Positions 55,715 through 64,000 of a stretch of DNA of 64,000 nucleotides are shown here, piece after piece. Origin of the DNA: an uncultured Woeseiaceae bacterium (lineage in GTDB: Bacteria > Pseudomonadota > Gammaproteobacteria > Steroidobacterales > Woeseiaceae); the NCBI GenBank assembly GCA_945787845.1, contig CALZJH010000007.1, positions 186,001 to 250,000 of the forward strand, in the 5' to 3' direction. Position numbers and translations under genes: made by a program. Numbering within the stretch: position 1 is the first letter of the stretch; each line of letters opens with the position of its first letter. The notes below the pieces were generated by a model. The model did no database searches. It was given only the letters and a program-made list of their open reading frames with translations, and was not told the DNA's origin.

Positions 55715-56155
55715 ATGAATATTACCCGTTTCGAACCCTGGTCTTTTGTTGACCTGTTGCACCGCGATCTCGACCGCCTGGCGGCCCGGCGCAATACCGT
55801 CGACTCCGACAACAGCGCTGTTGCTGACTGGGTCCCGGCCGTTGATATCGTTGAAGAAAAGGACCGTTTCGTCCTGCGTGCCGACGTGCCTGGCGTCAAC
55901 CCGGACGACATCGATGTGTCAATGGACGCCGGCGTGTTAAGCCTTTCGGGAGAACGCCACGCGATTGCGCCATCGGACGACACCGGCGTGCAGCGCATTG
56001 AGCGCGCGACCGGCCGATTCCTGCGGCGCTTCACATTACCGGAGACGGCCGATGCCGAGGGCGTGACGGCCAAGTGCACCAACGGCATTCTGGAAGTGTC
56101 GATACCCAAGACCCCCGCAATCCAGGCGCGTCGCATTGCCGTAGAAGCCGCCTGA
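55715..56155 (+). CDS. Small heat-shock protein, Hsp20/IbpA family
   Basis: A 146-residue ATP-independent holdase that binds unfolding proteins. Start at MNITRFEPW (55715) is set by AGGTGGAG six bases upstream; the track's 55703 lacks a site. The alpha-crystallin domain (about 40-135) has WVPAVDIVEEKDRFVLRADVPG and the signature GVLSLSGERH, then FLRRFTLPETADAEGVTAKCTNGILEVSIPK. A C-terminal IxI-like motif is absent or degenerate (TPAIQARRIAVEAA). It has its own sigma-32 promoter and an intrinsic terminator. Confidence 0.93.
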   Translation: MNITRFEPWSFVDLLHRDLDRLAARRNTVDSDNSAVADWVPAVDIVEEKDRFVLRADVPGVNPDDIDVSMDAGVLSLSGERHAIAPSDDTGVQRIERATGRFLRRFTLPETADAEGVTAKCTNGILEVSIPKTPAIQARRIAVEAA

Positions 56156-56173
56156 ACCTGAAATGACGCCACC

Positions 56174-56211
56174 GCCCGGGCGCGACGATGCGGCGCGCCC
56201 GGGCATCTTTT
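56174..56211 (+). terminator. Rho-independent terminator after hsp20
   Basis: A perfect 11-bp stem, GCCCGGGCGCG (56174-56184) with CGCGCCCGGGC (56194-56204), a 9-nt loop and then ATCTTTT. It lies 18 bp past the hsp20 stop. The T-tract is short but the stem is very strong. Confidence 0.82.
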
Positions 56212-56321
56212 GTAGCAAGGCCTATAATCCACCGCAGGCTCGATCATTCACAGGTGATTCAGCCACGTGAACCTAATCTTGAATTCCGCATCAAACAGGA
56301 CAACGGACCACCGAGAACTCT

Positions 56322-57617
56322 ATGACGATGAAGACACGACTCACGTGGGGCAGCCTGCTCCTTGCTCTTGTATCACTGGGCGCCCACGCGGCGTTACCTG
56401 CCAGCGTTGGCGGTCAATCGGTCACCAGCCTGGCGCCACTGGTCGAAGCAGCATCGCCTGCCGTGGTAAACATCCAGGTAACGCAGCTTCGTCGTGACCG
56501 CTTTGGTCGCACCGGCGAATTCGGCGGCGCAGGCTCCGGCGTCATAGTCGATGCGGACGACGGCTACATCCTGACCAATCATCACGTTGTCGCGGACGCT
56601 GACGGAATCGAAGTCACCCTGAGTGACGGTCGTACACTCGATGCCGAGATCGTGGGTTCGGATGAGCGGACGGATATTGCCGTGCTCAAGGTCGAACCCG
56701 AAAGCCTGACGGAAATGCCGATTGGCGATTCAGCCAAAGTCCGTGTGGGTGATTTCGTCATCGCAATCGGCAACCCTTACGGTCTCGATAATACGGTCAC
56801 CTCCGGCATCGTCAGCGCCCTGGGCCGCACCGGTATCAATCGCGGCGGCGTCGAGAGCTTTATCCAGACGGACGCATCGATCAATCCCGGCAACTCCGGT
56901 GGCGCCCTGGTCAACATGGATGGCGAGCTCATCGGCATCAACTCGATGATCTTCAGCCGCTCCGGCGGCAACGTCGGCATCGGTTTTTCCGTGCCTACCG
57001 AGATCGCCAGTTCGATCATGCGACAAATCCTCGACTTCGGTGAGGTCCGACGCGGCCTGCTGGGTGTGAATATCGAAACGCTCAGTTCGGAAGATGCGGA
57101 AACCCTCAACATTGATGTCGGGGGCGGTGCGCTGGTGACCCGCGTATCGCCGCAGTCCGCGGCGGAGACGGCCGGCCTGGAAGTGGGCGACATCATCGTG
57201 GGCGTGAACGAAAAAACCGTCCGGAGTGGTCCCGAACTCATTAACACGATCGGACTGCTCCGCTCGGGCGATGTCGTCACGGTTCGCTACCTGCGTGACA
57301 ACAAGGAATTCCTCGTTACGGCAAAACTTGGGCGTGTCGAGGACCAGTTGCTATCGGGCGCGAACATTCACCCCGGACTGACAGGAGTGAGTTTCGCACC
57401 AGCCAGTGCCACGAGTGAAGACGGCGTGGTCGTCACGGCGGTCGAAGAAGGCAGCCGGGCCGCTCAGCGCGATCTGCGGGTCGGGGACGTCATCACGGCA
57501 GTCAATCGCATCCTCGTGCGCAACCTGAGCGACCTGCAATCCGTCGCCGAAGGCAATCGCATCCTGTTCCTTCTGGTTAAACGCGGCGAGCGCTCCCTCT
57601 TGCTCCGTATAGGGTAA
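56322..57617 (+). CDS. Do-family periplasmic serine protease (DegP/DegQ-like)
   Basis: A 431-residue HtrA protease with a signal peptide (residues 1-23). The trypsin-like domain has the triad His88 (LTNHHVVAD), Asp118 (RTDIAVLKV) and Ser192 (NPGNSGGALVN). Two PDZ domains follow (about 235-325 and 335-431), the second ending in KRGERSLLLRIG. It degrades or refolds misfolded envelope proteins. At 431 residues it is nearer DegQ/MucD size than DegP. It is followed 9 bp later by a lytic transglycosylase gene, so the two envelope functions are probably cotranscribed. Confidence 0.94.
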   Translation: MTMKTRLTWGSLLLALVSLGAHAALPASVGGQSVTSLAPLVEAASPAVVNIQVTQLRRDRFGRTGEFGGAGSGVIVDADDGYILTNHHVVADADGIEVTLSDGRTLDAEIVGSDERTDIAVLKVEPESLTEMPIGDSAKVRVGDFVIAIGNPYGLDNTVTSGIVSALGRTGINRGGVESFIQTDASINPGNSGGALVNMDGELIGINSMIFSRSGGNVGIGFSVPTEIASSIMRQILDFGEVRRGLLGVNIETLSSEDAETLNIDVGGGALVTRVSPQSAAETAGLEVGDIIVGVNEKTVRSGPELINTIGLLRSGDVVTVRYLRDNKEFLVTAKLGRVEDQLLSGANIHPGLTGVSFAPASATSEDGVVVTAVEEGSRAAQRDLRVGDVITAVNRILVRNLSDLQSVAEGNRILFLLVKRGERSLLLRIG

Positions 57618-57626
57618 GCTACATGA

Positions 57627-59618
57627 ATGCATAGCGAGGACAGAATACGGCCGGCCTGCGCACGATTTGTCGGCGCCATCCTCGCTTTCGCGTTACTCGC
57701 GCTGCCCACTATTGCGGCAGCGAACATCGAGCAGCAGCGCGAACTGTTCAAGAGCGTGTACAAGACCGTCGAGCGGGGTGACTGGAGCCCTGTCGACGGT
57801 CTTTCTGCATCTGAGCGTGCGCTTCTCGAGCGCTACGTATTGTGGCCGGACCTGCGGGCAACCTGGCTTCGCGCCAACCTCAAGTCCGCACCGGCCGCCG
57901 AAATCGATGCGTTCATGCAGCAATACGGCACGTTACGTCCCGCCCGTGAATTGCGTTACAAGCAGGCAATGATGCTGGCCAGGGATGGCGACCTCGCAGG
58001 GTTTCGAAAAATATACGAGCAGTTTTACCAGGGGCAGGACATCGCTCGCCTGGATTGCCTGGCACTGCAAGCCGAGATCGACGCCGGGCGGCATGAGCGC
58101 GTCAATCAGCGCGCCATCGACCTCTGGCTGGTCGGCACGAGCCAGGTCAGCGAGTGTGATCCGGTCTTTGCCTACCTTGACCGCAACAAGCTGCTCGGCC
58201 CGGTGGAATACCGCAAGCGATTCGCGCTGGCGATCGAGGCCCGCGAATTCCGGCTGGCGCGCTGGCTTGCAAAGAAAATCGATCAACCGCACGTCGACGC
58301 GGCCACGCTGTGGATCCAGGCACAGTCGGATCCGGAAGGGTTCCTGCGCCGGCACAACCGGGCAAGCGATAGCCCAACCTATCGACAACAACTGGCTTAC
58401 GCGGCAGAGCGACTAACCTACAGAGACCCCGAAGTCGCGTCACGGCTTTGGGGCGCCGTCGAACAACGCTACGGATTTCCCGAGGAACTGAAGCTGCGCA
58501 CTTGGCGGCATATTGCGCTGTGGACGGCCCGCGATAATCTCCCTGCGGGCTACACGCTGCTTGCAGCATTACCACCTGCCGCACAGGACGAGGAAGTGAT
58601 GCGCTGGCGTGCACGCAGCAGCCTGCGGGATACGAGTTGGCAGCAACTGCTGGTCGACATCGCCGCGATGACACCGGCCGAACGTGATACCGAAGAATGG
58701 CAATACTGGCGCGCGGTTGCGTTGCAGCGTACCGGACAGGTCGCCGCGGCACAGTCTGCGTTTGCGGCACTGAGCCTGGAACGAAGCTACTACGGCTTTC
58801 TTGCCGCTGACGAAATCGGTGGCGCCTACGCGCTCGACAACAGCCAGCTGGCGGCCGATGAAGCGGCGTTGGCGGCTGTCGCCAGGAAACCCGGCATTGT
58901 GCGAGCCCGCGAGCTGTTTCTTGTCGGCCTCGACGGGCGCGGTCGCTCGGAATGGGATACCGCGGTGCGCTTGCTGGACGATGCAGAAACGCTGCAGGCG
59001 GCGATACTCGCCGATCGCTGGGGCTGGCATTCACGCGCCATCTCGACCGCCGCGAGCCTGGGTCAGTATGACGACCTCGCGATTCGTTACCCGTTGCCCT
59101 GGAAACAGCAGTTCGAGTCCTTTGCTTCCGCCGCAAAGATTTCGCCGACCTGGGCTTATGGCATCGCTCGCAGCGAGAGCCTCTTCATGCGCGACGTGCG
59201 CTCCAGCGCCGGCGCCGTCGGCCTGATGCAGCTCATGCCGGCAACGGGCCGCCAGGTAGCCCGCGAACTTCGCCTGCCCTATTCCGGTCTCGCCACGTTG
59301 ACGGACCCCGCAAGCAACATTCGGCTCGGCACCTCGTATCTTGGACAAATGGCGGCCCGCTACAGTGGCAACGAGGTCCTCGCCACGGCCGCATACAATG
59401 CCGGGCCTCACCGCGTCGACCGCTGGCTTCCGCAGAACGGCAGCGAAGACGCCCGGGTCTGGATTGAAAATATTCCATTCAACGAGACCCGTAAATACGT
59501 CAAGCGTGTGATGTCGGCCCAGGCCATTTTCCAGTGGCGAATGACCGGCAAGGTACGGCGTCTTTCCGACCAACTGCCGGCCGTCAAGGCACAGCACCAG
59601 CAGCTCGCCGCGCGCTAG
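57627..59618 (+). CDS. slt: Soluble lytic murein transglycosylase (Slt70-like)
   Basis: A 663-residue periplasmic enzyme cleaving MurNAc-GlcNAc bonds of peptidoglycan with formation of 1,6-anhydroMurNAc. A signal peptide ends near AAANIEQ. A long alpha-superhelical U/L region follows (about 30-490), then the catalytic SLT domain with Glu517 in GIARSESLFMRD, SSAGAVGLMQLMPATGRQVA and ATAAYNAGPHRVDRWL. The C-terminus is intact. It starts 9 bp after the Do protease. The stop is shared as CTAG with the convergent aminopeptidase gene. Confidence 0.94.
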   Translation: MHSEDRIRPACARFVGAILAFALLALPTIAAANIEQQRELFKSVYKTVERGDWSPVDGLSASERALLERYVLWPDLRATWLRANLKSAPAAEIDAFMQQYGTLRPARELRYKQAMMLARDGDLAGFRKIYEQFYQGQDIARLDCLALQAEIDAGRHERVNQRAIDLWLVGTSQVSECDPVFAYLDRNKLLGPVEYRKRFALAIEAREFRLARWLAKKIDQPHVDAATLWIQAQSDPEGFLRRHNRASDSPTYRQQLAYAAERLTYRDPEVASRLWGAVEQRYGFPEELKLRTWRHIALWTARDNLPAGYTLLAALPPAAQDEEVMRWRARSSLRDTSWQQLLVDIAAMTPAERDTEEWQYWRAVALQRTGQVAAAQSAFAALSLERSYYGFLAADEIGGAYALDNSQLAADEAALAAVARKPGIVRARELFLVGLDGRGRSEWDTAVRLLDDAETLQAAILADRWGWHSRAISTAASLGQYDDLAIRYPLPWKQQFESFASAAKISPTWAYGIARSESLFMRDVRSSAGAVGLMQLMPATGRQVARELRLPYSGLATLTDPASNIRLGTSYLGQMAARYSGNEVLATAAYNAGPHRVDRWLPQNGSEDARVWIENIPFNETRKYVKRVMSAQAIFQWRMTGKVRRLSDQLPAVKAQHQQLAAR

Positions 59619-60613
59619 CGGTCCGCAGAGTCCAGGGACGCGGCCAGCGCGCGTGCCTCTTCGTAGAAACACGCGATGTGTTGTTCGCACTGCTCGAACA
59701 GCGCCCGAAATACGGGCAATTGACCTTCGTAGAGGGTCATCGTGGCAAGACGCGCATTGTTGAGTTCGCCGTTCTGCCAGCTCCCTGCCCCGTGCCCGGC
59801 ACGCTCGACAACGGCCGCCATCTCGTCGGCCAGCAATTCAAGCCTCGCCCGCTTCGCGCGCCGCTTGTCATCATCCGGCAACGCGCCCGCATACAGGCCC
59901 TCCAGGTCGGCTCGCGCGGCGGCAGCGGCCGCCATCAACGCCTGCCGCAAAGCCCGCCGCGACTCGTAGCGTTCGATCTCGGCCGTCTGGCCGCGAGATT
60001 CCAGCCAGCGATACACGCCGAATTCCTCGACAGCCGTCGCGAACGACTCGTTAAAGCCGGAGTCGCCTTTGACATATAGCACCTGGTGGGCGAGCTCATG
60101 AAACAGCACGGCCACCAGCTGCACGTCATCCCAGTTCATCATGGAGCTCAGCACAGGGTCGCGCAGTTTGCCCAGCGTCGAATACGCCGCAACCCCGCCG
60201 ACAAACACGTCGTAGCCGTCGTCGGCAAGTCGCTCGGCTTCGCGACGCGCCGCTTTTTCGGAGAAATACCCGCGATAACTGACGCAACCGGCGACAGGAA
60301 AACACCAGGTCCTCGCCTGCAGCGAAAACTCGGGAGCGGCGACCACGCTCCACACGACGAAGTCGCGTTCGATGTCCGCATAGGTTCGGTAACTCTCGTT
60401 ATCGGGGAGCCCGAGCACATCGATCGAAAACTGCCGCGCTTCCTGCACCAGCTGCAAGCGCTCTGCGAGCTCGGGTGACGTCGTTTCATCCTCAAGGATA
60501 TCGGCGATGGGTTCGCGTTTACGGGTCAGTTCAAGCTGCCCTCTTGCCGCCTGCAGGTAGTAGCACCCGGCGAGCGATAACGAGATGAGGACAAGCACGA
60601 CAGTACGCAGCAT
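59615..60613 (-). CDS. Predicted zinc aminopeptidase lipoprotein (PF10023)
   Basis: A 332-residue lipoprotein; the start is the Met at 60613 (MLRTVVLVLISLSLAGCYYLQ, lipobox LAGC, Cys17), not the track's 60808. It has the zinc motif VLFHELAHQVLYVKGDSGFNESFA, an HExxH with a downstream Glu, as in the 'putative aminopeptidase' family. YRGYFSEKAA and FVGGVAAYSTLGKL are other conserved pieces. It is likely anchored to a membrane facing the periplasm. Peptidase activity is inferred from family and motif. It diverges from cca by 17 bp. Confidence 0.85.
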   Translation of the reverse strand: MLRTVVLVLISLSLAGCYYLQAARGQLELTRKREPIADILEDETTSPELAERLQLVQEARQFSIDVLGLPDNESYRTYADIERDFVVWSVVAAPEFSLQARTWCFPVAGCVSYRGYFSEKAARREAERLADDGYDVFVGGVAAYSTLGKLRDPVLSSMMNWDDVQLVAVLFHELAHQVLYVKGDSGFNESFATAVEEFGVYRWLESRGQTAEIERYESRRALRQALMAAAAAARADLEGLYAGALPDDDKRRAKRARLELLADEMAAVVERAGHGAGSWQNGELNNARLATMTLYEGQLPVFRALFEQCEQHIACFYEEARALAASLDSADR

Positions 60614-60630
60614 TCGGGTACTATGACACG

Positions 60631-61863
60631 ATGCAGGTCTATCTCGTAGGTGGCGCGGTTCGCGATGAGCAGCTCGGCATCCCGCACAGGGAGCGGGACT
60701 GGTGCGTCGTGGGCGCGAACCCCGGCGAACTCGAGGCGCTGGGGTACCAGAAAGTCGGCAAGGACTTTCCCGTATTCCTGCACCCCGATACGAAAGAAGA
60801 ATACGCATTGGCCAGGACCGAAAGAAAGACGGGACCCGGCTACCATGGCTTTGATTTCGACTGCTCGCCCGAGGTCTCCATCGAACAGGATCTGCAGCGC
60901 CGCGACCTGACGATCAACGCCATTGCGAAGGACGCCGACGGCACCATCATCGACCCCTGGGGCGGACTTGCCGACATTGAGAACCGTGTGCTGCGCCATG
61001 TCTCAGATGCCTTCCTGGAAGACCCGGTACGTATTCTGCGCGTCGCACGATTTGCGGCGCGCTTCTCACACCTCGGGTTCACGGTCGCGGGCGAAACCCT
61101 GAGTCTCATGCACCGTATGGTCGATGACGGCGAAGTCGATGCACTTGTGCCGGACCGGGTCTGGAAAGAAACGGAGCTTGCGCTCGCCGGCTCGAACGCG
61201 CGCGTCTATTTCGAAGTGCTGCGCTCCTGCGGCGCACTGCGCGTATTGTTTCCCGAGGTGGACGCGCTCTTCGGCGTCGCGCAGCCGGAGCAATGGCATC
61301 CGGAGATCGACACGGGACTGCACGTCATGATGGTGCTGGACCAGGCTGAGAAGCTCAGCGATGAACTTGAAGTCCGCTTCGCAGCGCTGACCCATGATCT
61401 CGGCAAAGGCATGACGCCGCGAGACGTGCTACCCAGCCATCCCGGCCATGAGATTCGGGGCTGCAAGTTGATTCGCCGAATTGCCGAGCGTCTGCCGGTT
61501 CCCAGGGCATGCCGCGACCTTGCCCTGCTGGTGGCCGAGTACCACACGCATTGTCATCGCGCACTCGAGTTGCGTCCCAAGACTATTCTGAAGGTACTGG
61601 AGAGGTCGGATGCGTTTCGCAGACCCGGCCGTTTCGAGCAGTTCCTTGTGACCTGCGAAGCCGACGCGCGCGGCCGCGCCGGGCTGGAGAATCGGCGCTA
61701 TCCGCAGGCCGATTTTTTCCGCGGCGCGCTGGCAGCCGCAGCGGCTGTCGACGCTGCCACGATCGCGAAACAGACCGCAGAACGCAAGATCCCGACCGCG
61801 ATACGGCGCGCGCGCAAGCACGCCATTGCGGAGTTCAAATCCGGGGCTCAGGTTCCGCCGTAG
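60631..61863 (+). CDS. cca: CCA-adding tRNA nucleotidyltransferase, multifunctional HD type
   Basis: A 410-residue class II enzyme adding CCA to tRNA 3' ends. Seen are MQVYLVGGAVRDEQLG with RERDWCVVG (the catalytic DxD region is DWC here), RRDLTINAIAKD, GLADIENRVLRHVS, and RVARFAARFSHLGF. A C-terminal HD domain, LTHDLGKGMTPRDVLPSHPGHE, gives the phosphatase/phosphodiesterase activities of the gammaproteobacterial form. The 3' end overlaps the convergent outer-membrane protein gene by 16 bp. Confidence 0.95.
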   Translation: MQVYLVGGAVRDEQLGIPHRERDWCVVGANPGELEALGYQKVGKDFPVFLHPDTKEEYALARTERKTGPGYHGFDFDCSPEVSIEQDLQRRDLTINAIAKDADGTIIDPWGGLADIENRVLRHVSDAFLEDPVRILRVARFAARFSHLGFTVAGETLSLMHRMVDDGEVDALVPDRVWKETELALAGSNARVYFEVLRSCGALRVLFPEVDALFGVAQPEQWHPEIDTGLHVMMVLDQAEKLSDELEVRFAALTHDLGKGMTPRDVLPSHPGHEIRGCKLIRRIAERLPVPRACRDLALLVAEYHTHCHRALELRPKTILKVLERSDAFRRPGRFEQFLVTCEADARGRAGLENRRYPQADFFRGALAAAAAVDAATIAKQTAERKIPTAIRRARKHAIAEFKSGAQVPP

Positions 61864-62684
61864 AAGTACAGGAACACGGACAGGAAGGTCACGCTCCCAT
61901 AGAGATCTGAGTTGTCGACGCCCAGCCCGAACTCGATGTCACCACGGTCGCCCATTGGGGTCGTCAGCCGCAGGGTTGCCGAACGCGTCGTGCCGCCGTC
62001 GGCCTCACCTTTCCACGTGGCCGCCTCAAACCGCCAGTAGCGTTTCCCGGTATCGACGCCCAGGCTGGCACCCACCCGGTAGTCGACCAGGCTATTGATC
62101 AGGCTCAGTCGCGAGAATGCGAGTAACTGGAGCAAGCCCCGATTCCTGTCAAGCCGCAGGTTTGCGCCATAGTCATAGTCCTTACCCTGCAAGCCAAGGC
62201 TTACGTTCTCGGTGAGATCAATACGTGCCGTCAATCCAATACCGCTGGCATCGAAGCGAAACTCGCGGCCCGGAAAGAAATCCGTTGCGGGCAGCTCAAA
62301 TCGGAAATCGCGATACTCGTATTCCCCGGCCAGCAGGAACTTGTCGCCGCGCCAGTACACCGAGCCACGCCAGTCCCTGGAATCCAGCGTATCGCTGTCG
62401 CCCCAGTACGACACCCCGAGGCTCACGCCGACGGGGTCGAACAGGTGATCGATTTCGAGGTCGCCGTACCAGCTGTCGACGGATCGCCTGTCGGGCACGT
62501 CGACAACACTCCTTGCGACCGCACCCGTCAGCCAGGTGTTCTGGCCGACGGCGAGATCGCCGATGAGCGCGGCGCCCAGTCCGTCGGCGGAATCGCCCTC
62601 CAGGCCGAACCCCACGATGTAACCTTCTGCCGCGAGTGCGTTACTCGCGAGTAACAGGCATACGATGCCGCTACGCCAGTACAT
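61848..62684 (-). CDS. Predicted outer-membrane beta-barrel protein
   Basis: A 278-residue exported protein starting at MYWRSGIVCLLLASNALAAEG (62684; the track's 62723 is inside uppP). After the signal peptide the sequence is almost all alternating-hydrophobic beta strands with aromatic girdles (WLTGAVARSVVD, FLLAGEYEYRDFRF, DRNRGLLQLLAFSRL), suggesting a 10-14-strand barrel. It ends FLSVFLYFYGGT without a terminal Phe. No family is identified. It overlaps the end of uppP by 14 bp and follows it on the same strand. Confidence 0.68.
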   Translation of the reverse strand: MYWRSGIVCLLLASNALAAEGYIVGFGLEGDSADGLGAALIGDLAVGQNTWLTGAVARSVVDVPDRRSVDSWYGDLEIDHLFDPVGVSLGVSYWGDSDTLDSRDWRGSVYWRGDKFLLAGEYEYRDFRFELPATDFFPGREFRFDASGIGLTARIDLTENVSLGLQGKDYDYGANLRLDRNRGLLQLLAFSRLSLINSLVDYRVGASLGVDTGKRYWRFEAATWKGEADGGTTRSATLRLTTPMGDRGDIEFGLGVDNSDLYGSVTFLSVFLYFYGGT

Positions 62685-63468
62685 AGAGAATGAGGCCCGC
62701 CAACGCGAGCCGGTAGATCGCAAACGGTGCGAGCCCGATGCGGCTGACGAAGCGCATGAAGAACTCGATACTCAGGTAAGCGACGATGGCCGATACCACC
62801 ACGCCGAGTGCAAGCTGACCCCACTCTACGACGGTATCGCCCAGCATGAGCTCCGCTCCCTTGTAAATGGTTGCGAGCAGAATGACCGGCGCAGACAGGA
62901 GGAATGAAAATCGCGCCGCGTCCTGGCGCTCGAACCCCAGCAGACGACCGGCCGTAATCGTCACGCCGGAGCGAGACGTCCCGGGGACCAGCGCGAGCGC
63001 CTGCGCCACGCCGATGACCAGCGCATCGCGGATGCGAATATCGGTCATCCCCTTCTCGCGCTTCCCAAAACGATCGGCCAGCGCCATCAGGATTCCGTAG
63101 CCCGCCAGCGTGTACACAATTATCGACGGATCTCGCAGGTTATTTTCGATCCAGGATGCGAACAACAACCCGGCCGCGGCTGCCGGAACCGTGCCCAGCG
63201 CGATCGCCAGCGCCATATAGGACTGCGGCGACTTAAGGTCGCCGCCGAGAATACGTACGCCGCCACGCAACAGACCCATGATGTCCTCGCGAAAGAACAG
63301 GCATACGGCAACGAGCGATCCGAAATGCACAGCGACATCGAAGGCGAGGCCCTGATCTGTCCATTCAACCAGGTAGGGCACCAGCACGAGGTGGCCTGAA
63401 CTCGAAATCGGGAGAAACTCTGTCAGCCCCTGGACGATGGCCAGCACTACTACTTGCAATGTTGTCAC
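62671..63468 (-). CDS. uppP: Undecaprenyl-diphosphatase (BacA/UppP)
   Basis: A 265-residue membrane phosphatase that recycles undecaprenyl pyrophosphate for peptidoglycan and other envelope polymers and gives bacitracin resistance when abundant. The two signatures are GLTEFLPISSSGHLVL and ALVPGTSRSGVTITAG, carrying the catalytic Glu, Ser and Arg. Eight or so membrane segments are present. It lies 29 bp after the MidA gene and overlaps the downstream outer-membrane protein gene. Confidence 0.96.
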   Translation of the reverse strand: MTTLQVVVLAIVQGLTEFLPISSSGHLVLVPYLVEWTDQGLAFDVAVHFGSLVAVCLFFREDIMGLLRGGVRILGGDLKSPQSYMALAIALGTVPAAAAGLLFASWIENNLRDPSIIVYTLAGYGILMALADRFGKREKGMTDIRIRDALVIGVAQALALVPGTSRSGVTITAGRLLGFERQDAARFSFLLSAPVILLATIYKGAELMLGDTVVEWGQLALGVVVSAIVAYLSIEFFMRFVSRIGLAPFAIYRLALAGLILYVLA

Positions 63469-63497
63469 TGCTTACCTCTTCTCGACGTACCTGTCGC

Positions 63498-64000
63498 TCA
63501 TAACGTATGCGTCCGGTCAGCCAGCCCAAATGCGGACGGCTTCGCGATCGCTCCCCTCTGTAGTGCCATGCACTTGAAATGCTCGCCCATTTCCCCGGGC
63601 AGAGTAAGGGTTTTGACCTGTCGCGACAACGCGAGCTGCTCCTGCAACGGCAGCGTCGCGAGGTTCTTCAGTTCCTCCGCAAGACCACCGGCCATCAGGA
63701 ACTGCGCCTGCGCGGAATACCCGGAGATCTCGAAGCCGGCGGCCACTGCGGCCTCGGCCACGGCCGTAAAGTCAACCCAGGCGGTCAGGTCCTGTATCCC
63801 GACCAGCACCAACGGGTTGTTATGTGCGTGATGCCGGAAGTGGCAGCGCAGCCAGCCGGAGCTGCGCTCCGGCGCGTAGTACTCGCGCCGGGATACACCG
63901 TAGTCAAACAGAAAGGCCATGCCGGTTTGCAGGACATCGGCGAGTTCCTGGATCCAGGCCGGCACGGCCAGGCAGACTTCCGAGACGTAAGCCTCGGGAA
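63498..64000 (-). CDS. MidA/NDUFAF7-family SAM methyltransferase, N-terminal part beyond window edge
   Basis: The C-terminal 166 residues of a DUF185 (MidA) methyltransferase; the frame is open to the edge (PEAYVSEVCLAVPAWI), so the track's GTG 63965 is internal. Family segments are visible: GMAFLFDYGVSRREYY and GWLRCHFRHHAHNNPLVLVG, followed by DLTAWVDFTAVAEAA. In mitochondria the orthologue methylates a complex I subunit; in bacteria the target is unclear. The SAM-binding part is outside the window. Confidence 0.9.
   Translation of the reverse strand, partial: PEAYVSEVCLAVPAWIQELADVLQTGMAFLFDYGVSRREYYAPERSSGWLRCHFRHHAHNNPLVLVGIQDLTAWVDFTAVAEAAVAAGFEISGYSAQAQFLMAGGLAEELKNLATLPLQEQLALSRQVKTLTLPGEMGEHFKCMALQRGAIAKPSAFGLADRTHTL

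Noticed and set aside
1-64000. CRISPR arrays, tRNA or rRNA genes
   Set aside because: No regularly spaced repeats and no cloverleaf or rRNA-like sequence were recognised in the intergenic regions.

Overview
The window is chromosomal DNA from a gammaproteobacterium with fairly high GC and dense coding on both strands. The lineage call rests on gene content and order: rpoN-hpf-ptsN-rapZ, a tkt-gap-pgk...pyk glycolytic cluster, metK-ahcY, pcm-tolC-waaA-hldE, mpl, hemL, a two-gene class II ribonucleotide reductase (nrdJa/nrdJb) and Gram-negative envelope genes throughout. A pyrophosphate-dependent phosphofructokinase next to a proton-pumping pyrophosphatase, a penicillin-acylase-family enzyme and the general style recall marine Chromatiales/Woeseiales-type bacteria, but that placement is a guess.

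Layout. 1-4.5 kb: 3' part of rpoN, then hpf, ptsN, rapZ and mgtE. 4.5-9.5 kb: patatin-like lipase, PrxQ-type peroxiredoxin, a secreted clan GH-A glycosidase-like lipoprotein, and an HXXEE membrane protein coupled to a methyltransferase. 9.5-16.8 kb: a MoxR ATPase/VWA pair, a penicillin acylase translationally coupled to pyruvate kinase, and a Tat-exported PhoX-like protein. 16.8-21.1 kb: tkt-gap-pgk operon. 21.2-26.7 kb: metK, ahcY, a CpdA-like phosphodiesterase without a normal start codon, a GumN/TraB protein and hemL. 26.7-29.3 kb: TonB-dependent receptor with a His-rich DUF2946-like partner, possibly metal-related. 29.3-33.6 kb: Lon-N protein, mpl, membrane protein, rnd, adk. 33.6-37.2 kb: pfp and hppA, a PPi-linked energy module with a clear terminator. 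37.2-41.4 kb: DUF817 protein, glycine-zipper miniprotein, tandem glutaredoxin-fold protein, PAS-GGDEF-EAL protein. 41.6-46.5 kb: pcm, tolC, waaA, hldE. 46.5-52.5 kb: a more A/T-rich accessory segment with a PKD-domain secreted protein and a 1362-residue hybrid two-component system. 52.4-56.2 kb: nrdJa-nrdJb and a small heat-shock gene. 56.3-64 kb: Do-family protease, lytic transglycosylase, zinc aminopeptidase, cca, outer-membrane protein, uppP and a partial MidA methyltransferase.

The most unusual structure is the 46.5-52.5 kb segment. It is bracketed by two direct copies of the last codons of nrdJb. One copy is the real gene end. The other is an isolated 59-bp remnant that still encodes the same redox Cys tail through different synonymous codons. 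This is what integration or recombination at the 3' end of nrdJb would leave behind, but I see no integrase or transposase. Other useful signals are a sigma-70 promoter plus NrdR-like box for nrdJab, a good sigma-32 promoter for the Hsp20 gene, two strong rho-independent terminators, and four convergent gene pairs that share one palindromic stop signal (CTAG or CTATAG). I found no tRNA, rRNA, CRISPR array, complete mobile element or phage genes.
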